Assembly (NCBI GenBank): GCA_003184365.1 | Contig: NKYR01000135.1 | Location: 1-20,600, forward strand | DNA length: 20,600 bases | From: Evernia prunastri | Lineage: Eukaryota; Ascomycota; Lecanoromycetes; Lecanorales; Parmeliaceae | Direction: 5' to 3' | In this document: in pieces, positions 18,137 to 20,600 of the stretch | Layout of the letters: each line of letters starts with the position of its first letter | Numbering within the stretch: the stretch's first letter is position 1 | Notes under the pieces: model-generated | The model's database searches: none | What the model was told of the DNA's origin: nothing | Seen by the model: only the letters and a program-made list of their open reading frames with translations | Translations under genes and position numbers: made by a program

Positions 18137-18425
18137 GCAATGGAGATGTCTCAGTATATTATGTTCATGTCCATAGCCATGCTTATTGCAGCCATTCAGC
18201 CATTCAGCCATGCAGTCATTCAGTCATACAGCCAATTTATGCTTGGAGAGTTCTCAGCCTCCGCAGCCTCCGCAGCTACTACAGCAATGGAGATATCTCA
18301 GTCTTATCCATGCTCTTACTTATGTCATGCCCATTGCAGTCATTCAGTCATGCGGCTATGCAGTCATGCAGCCTTAGAGAGTTCTCAGTCTCCGCAGTCT
18401 CCGCAGTCACTGCAAATCTAGAGAG
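18137..18425 (+). repeat. Tandem duplication of about 145 bp rich in CAG/CAT micro-repeats
   Basis: Two diverged copies start GCAATGGAGATRTCTCAG (R = G or A) at 18137 and 18284 and end near GTTCTCAG-CCTCCGCAG-type repeats. Within them CATTCAGC/CATGCAGT motifs and TCCGCAG motifs are themselves reiterated. Open frames through the block also run through the LTR and are not credible genes. Differences between copies are partly C-to-T. Confidence 0.7.
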
Positions 18426-18435
18426 TTCTCAGTCT

Positions 18436-19307
18436 TCGTAGTCTTTGAAGGTAGTATAATCGTAATATAACGATATCAAAACCAAAAACCGTTGTGGGTT
18501 CTAACGAAAGAATCTATAGAATACGACGGTTATTAAACCGTTCTAGAACTATCATAAATTCGGTTTGTAATAGTATAATATCGGTTATAATCGTATTAAA
18601 TAACCGTTATAAACTAGTAGTAGAACCTCGTAGACGGGCAGAATAGTATTACTCTTCGTTAGAGTCATTAATATTTATAATATTAATCGTATTATTAAAG
18701 AAATCGAATATTTAAAAGAATAAATTAGATAAAAACTTATTCGCAAATTATATAATTAAAGACTACATTTTAGTAATCGTGATTAGTATATCTATGATAT
18801 TTATTTTAATATAGTTATTAATTTTAAGCTAAATATAGTACTAAATCAATATGAAGTTTATAAAAGAATTATTTAAATTTATAATTATGTTAAAAATGTT
18901 ACGCGTTTTTTAATTAATTGAATTTCAAGAGAATCGACGTCGACTCTCAATCTATTTTCAGTCATATCTTTCTATCTTATTATTTTAAATAAATCTAATT
19001 ATTTTAAATAAATCTAATTATTTTAAATAAATCTAATTATATTTATAATTCTCTTTAAACTAAAATAAATTAAATATATAATTCTACGCTAGTATAAAAG
19101 CTTATTAAATTTTATTCGAATATTATCGATAAAGAACGACGAGTTTTTAAGCTTGAAGATCGAGAGTATATTATTTCGTTTACTTTTAACGCGAAGATTC
19201 TTCAATACTTTCAAACTTTTAATCTTTAAAATCTTCTTCTACTTTATAATATCATTAAACTTTAAATATAAATTATCGTCTTTTAACGTACTATCGCTTT
19301 AATAAGC
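18436..19307. other. AT-rich, RIP-like degenerate DNA
   Basis: About 870 bp that appear some 75-80% AT by eye. Cytosines occur mostly in CpG or TpC context while CpA is scarce and TpA abundant, the classical trace of repeat-induced point mutation in ascomycetes. There are stops in all frames. The original element cannot be recognised. The change to normal composition at about 19308 is abrupt. Confidence 0.7.
18979..19035. repeat. Three perfect tandem copies of a 19-bp AT-rich unit
   Basis: ATTATTTTAAATAAATCTA occurs three times without change (18979-18997, 18998-19016, 19017-19035) inside the RIP-like tract. Perfect copies in decayed DNA imply that the expansion came after the mutation. Confidence 0.8.
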
Positions 19308-20056
19308 TGTACGACCCGCGAAGACTTACATTACGGATCAGATCATTTCCCTGTTATGACCGAGTTAGAATGGTCATGGGAGGAGGCGAAACAGCGTCCT
19401 CGCCGCGCTTGGAAGAAGCTAGAGGAAATCTCGACAAGAAGAGAAGTAGAACAAGGAGTCAACGCCTTGTCCTACACACTACGCAGGCCAGAACTCGCCA
19501 CTCGCGATGACATTGACGCATATCTAGAAAGGATGTTAAAAGGGTTCCGAGAAATAGTGGACATCACAATCCCATGGAAAAGGCCACATCAGAATGCCAA
19601 ATCATATTGGACAGCGCGATGTGCTAAGGTCACGCTCAAGGCAAAAGAGTGTTTGAGAGAATACACACGAAGCAGGAGCACACGGACGGAGGAAGCCCTC
19701 AAAGCGGCGAATCATGAGAAAGTTCGAGTTATTCGCAAAGCGAAGACGTTTTCCTTTCGCGAAAGTGTACACAAAGCATCCTTAAGACCCACGGGGGTCT
19801 GGAAGCTTGCAAAGTGGGGGAGACAACAAAGCGGCAAACCCAAAGAATTACCACAGTTTCCAGCGATTAAAGACGAGAACGGAGGCAAAGCAAAGGACTT
19901 CGAAGGCAAAGTGAGAGCCTTAAGAAGAGTCTTATTTCCCCCTTCACCGATAGCGGACTTAAGCGACATTGCTGAAACAAGATATCCCGAACCCCTAGAA
20001 GAAAACGGTAGACTCAGTAACAAAGAAGTCCGTGAAGCTATATGGCATCCAGCGGC
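19308..20056 (+). pseudogene. Non-LTR (LINE) retrotransposon fragment 1: endonuclease end and linker towards reverse transcriptase
   Basis: In frame with 19356 the sequence reads SCTTREDLHYGSDHFPV, the C-terminal GSDH motif of the apurinic-type endonuclease that nicks target DNA in LINEs. Then comes a basic, helical linker of about 230 residues (WSWEEAKQRPRRAWKK..., AKSYWTARCAKVTLKAKE) and, at the end, RLSNKEVREAIWHPA, which in these elements stands just before the first reverse-transcriptase block. The N at 20057 cuts it there. The 5' part of the endonuclease is missing; AT-rich DNA precedes it. The frame is open throughout, so this copy is not RIP-damaged. It resembles fungal Tad-like LINEs, but the subfamily is unsure. 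Confidence 0.75.
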
Positions 20057-20057
20057 N

Positions 20058-20600
20058 AAGCTGTACGACCCGCGAAGACTTACATTACGGATCAGATCAT
20101 TTCCCTGTTATGACCGAGTTAGAATGGTCATGGGAGGAGGCGAAACAGCGTCCTCGCCGCGCTTGGAAGAAGCTAGAGGAAATCTCGACAAGAAGAGAAG
20201 TAGAACAAGGAGCCAACGCCTTGTCCTACACACTACGCAGGCCAGAACTCGCCACTCGCGATGACATTGACGCATATCTATAAAGGATGTTAAAAGGGTT
20301 CCGAGAAATAGTGGACATCACAATCCCATGGAAAAGGCCACATCAGAATGCCAAATCATATTGGACAGCGCGATGTGCTAAGGTCACGCTCAAGGCAAAA
20401 GAGTGTTTGAGAGAATACACACGAAGCAGGAGCACACGGACGGAGGAAGCCCTCAAAGCGGCGAATCATGAGAAAGTTCGAGTTATTCGCAAAGCGAAGA
20501 CGTTTTCCTTTCGCGAAAGTGTACACAAAGCATCCTTAAGACCCACGGGGGTCTGGAAGCTTGCAAAGTGGGGGAGACAACAAAGCGGCAAACCCAAAGA
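20058..20600 (+). pseudogene. LINE fragment 2, direct repeat of 19308-19850, runs off the window
   Basis: It repeats fragment 1 at a constant 750-bp offset, starting at the same base (AAGCTGTACG) after the N. Differences seen: T to C giving Val to Ala near 20213, and GAA to TAA at 20281-20283, which stops the frame after DDIDAYL. The join does not keep the frame of fragment 1. The fragment continues past the right edge of the window. Confidence 0.75.

Noticed and set aside
18113..18421. A 102-codon plus-strand frame across the CAG/CAT repeat block
   Set aside because: It starts inside an LTR and consists of micro-repeat translation; there is no promoter or family support.

Overview
The window looks like nuclear DNA of a filamentous ascomycete (Pezizomycotina). 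The evidence is short introns of about 50-60 bases with GT...AG ends and CTAAC/CTGAC-type branch points, fungus-specific gene families (HET domain, fungal rhodopsin-fold membrane protein, DUF6536), fungal-type retroelements, and AT-rich, CpA-poor tracts that look like repeat-induced point mutation (RIP). I cannot name the species. The left 60% is ordinary accessory genic DNA. The right 40% is a nest of retroelements.

Genic part (1-12602). A HET-domain gene lies on the minus strand (73-1725). A five-exon, seven-helix fungal rhodopsin-fold membrane protein lies on the minus strand (3054-4459). A three-exon cytochrome P450 on the plus strand (5677-7284) is divergent from it, with about 1.2 kb between them. 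A two-exon DUF6536 multi-pass membrane protein on the minus strand (9001-11314) converges on the P450. I reconstructed exon joins for the last three genes; all close in frame (384, 501 and 710 residues). No operon-like or clear cluster logic is visible. The spacers at 1726-3053, 4460-5676, 7285-9000 and 11315-12602 hold nothing I can recognise, apart from a polypyrimidine tract and a small inverted repeat.

Repeat part (12603-20600). Two LTR families are interleaved. Family A (LTR about 225 bp) is a Ty3/gypsy chromovirus: gag and chromodomain remnants remain. Family B (LTR exactly 153 bp) has one complete copy, 15859-17031, with both LTRs, a polypurine tract and only 867 bp of interior with no polymerase, so it looks like a miniature non-autonomous (TRIM-like) element. 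Both families share an arrangement visible in the sequence: 2 nt inside the 5' LTR lies a 10- or 11-nt segment exactly complementary to a segment inside the LTR, about 40 nt downstream of a TATA-like box. This is what Tf1-type self-priming would look like. The two families also share their outermost LTR bases (TGTTACG) and a polypurine tract, so A-type machinery may move B.

Element A1 (12603-13676) has two identical LTRs and a perfect 5-bp target duplication, yet almost no interior; a single N sits where gag-pol should be. Five of the six Ns in the window lie exactly at such breaks, so much of the mosaic structure may be assembly joins. The window ends with a RIP-like AT-rich tract (18436-19307), followed by two partial, 750-bp-offset copies of a non-LTR (LINE) element covering the endonuclease end and the linker to the reverse transcriptase.
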